From positions 186,001-250,000 of the forward strand of contig NZ_FQVO01000005.1 in NCBI RefSeq assembly GCF_900129385.1: 64,000 nt of DNA. Reading direction: 5' to 3'. Under the pieces are notes generated by a model that did no database searches, was not told where the DNA came from, and saw nothing but the letters and a program-made list of their open reading frames with translations. This DNA comes from Chryseobacterium takakiae (GTDB lineage: Bacteria; Bacteroidota; Bacteroidia; Flavobacteriales; Weeksellaceae). Positions 63,559 through 64,000 of this stretch are shown in pieces (position 1 is the stretch's first letter; each line of letters starts with the position of its first letter). Position numbers and translations under genes: made by a program.

Positions 63559-64000
63559 TGAAAATTCAGTCTATTCAATTCAACGCTGTTATTAAACAGC
63601 ACGGCACCATGAATGCCGCTTTTGTGGAATTCCCTTTTTCTACCGAAAAACTGTTTAACAAGAAAGGACAGGTGAAAATAAAAGCCGTCTTCGATGACAA
63701 AGTAGAATACCGCGGAAGCCTTGCCAAAATGAAAACTGACTTTCATGTATTAATTCTGACTCAGGAAGTAAGAAAACAATTAGAAAAAACTTTTGGTGAT
63801 GAAGTTTCCGTAAGCCTTATCGAAGACCAGGAAGAAAGAACCGTGGAAATAGCAGACGATATTCTAGCCGTCTTTAATGAAAATCTCGAAGCCAAAACTT
63901 TGTTCGACAAGATGAGCTACACCCACAAAAAGGAATACATCCGATGGATCAACGAAGCCAAAAAATCTGAAACCCGCGAAAACAGGAAGGTCAAAATGAT
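63559..64000 (+). CDS. YdeI/OmdA-like protein, partial (cut by window end)
   Basis: 147 codons of a cytoplasmic protein without a signal peptide. The first half is a DUF1905-like beta-barrel (IKAVFDDKVEYRGSLAKM), the second begins the OmdA/YdeI helical domain (FDKMSYTHKKEYIRWINEAKK followed by ETRENRKVKM). Such two-domain proteins are common in Bacteroidota and linked to low-level antimicrobial-peptide or stress tolerance; the function of this one is unknown. The stop lies beyond the window. Confidence 0.82.

Overview
The window looks like chromosome of a Gram-negative Bacteroidota of the order Flavobacteriales, most like Chryseobacterium or a close relative. The signs are AT-rich DNA, -7 promoter boxes of the form TAnnTTTG, no clear Shine-Dalgarno sites, an alternative complex III cluster, many short secreted proteins whose signal peptides end in SAQ or FSQ, and families typical of the group (GLPGLI, DUF3078, DUF4919, S46 peptidase). 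The assignment rests on gene content only.

Layout. 1-8.6 kb: actABCDEF, the quinol-oxidising alternative complex III, ending at a strong hairpin. 8.7-17 kb: two envelope proteins, apt, a YfgM-like TPR protein, ribH, an LTA-synthase-like membrane sulfatase, a YpfJ-type zinc protease and a GLPGLI protein. 17-22 kb: iron-sulfur assembly genes (an A-type carrier, sufB, sufC, sufD) with a GxxExxY gene inserted between sufB and sufC inside an inverted-repeat-bounded element. 22-29.4 kb: DUF3078, rhomboid protease, dprA, glutamate dehydrogenase, two tandem low-complexity secreted proteins, a YkgJ cysteine-cluster protein and a bacterial Kir channel.

29.8-40.4 kb is the most unusual part. A 1253-residue protein I do not recognise is followed by a 796-residue polymorphic toxin and a small immunity-like gene. 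Next come silent C-terminal toxin cassettes, each with a small immunity-like gene. They are joined by repeated junction sequences, a repeated UUCG-loop terminator and recombination scars. Two cassette families are visible: one shares the junction of the full-length toxin, the other has a different junction and includes a zincin-like toxin. None of the orphan cassettes has a convincing start codon, as expected for a reservoir used to replace the active toxin tip by recombination.

40.5-52.9 kb: a group III truncated haemoglobin, then a run of minus-strand genes (cation antiporters, DUF6122, large envelope proteins, an AlkD-like protein, two DUF4919 paralogues around a Na+/H+ antiporter, HflX) and a separate minus-strand metallophosphoesterase. 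52.9-60.5 kb: a regulatory island with a TPR sensor kinase and response regulator. A membrane protein on one side and an operon of small secreted, TerB-like, coiled-coil membrane and vWA-like genes on the other are each preceded by the palindrome TTACGG-N4-CCGTAA, exactly 25 bp from the TTTG of a -7 box. I infer these are regulator targets. 60.6-64 kb: a META-domain lipoprotein, an S46 dipeptidyl-peptidase and the start of a YdeI/OmdA-like gene cut by the window end.

No rRNA, tRNA, CRISPR array or transposase gene was seen. All family names come from reading motifs by eye, without a database search.
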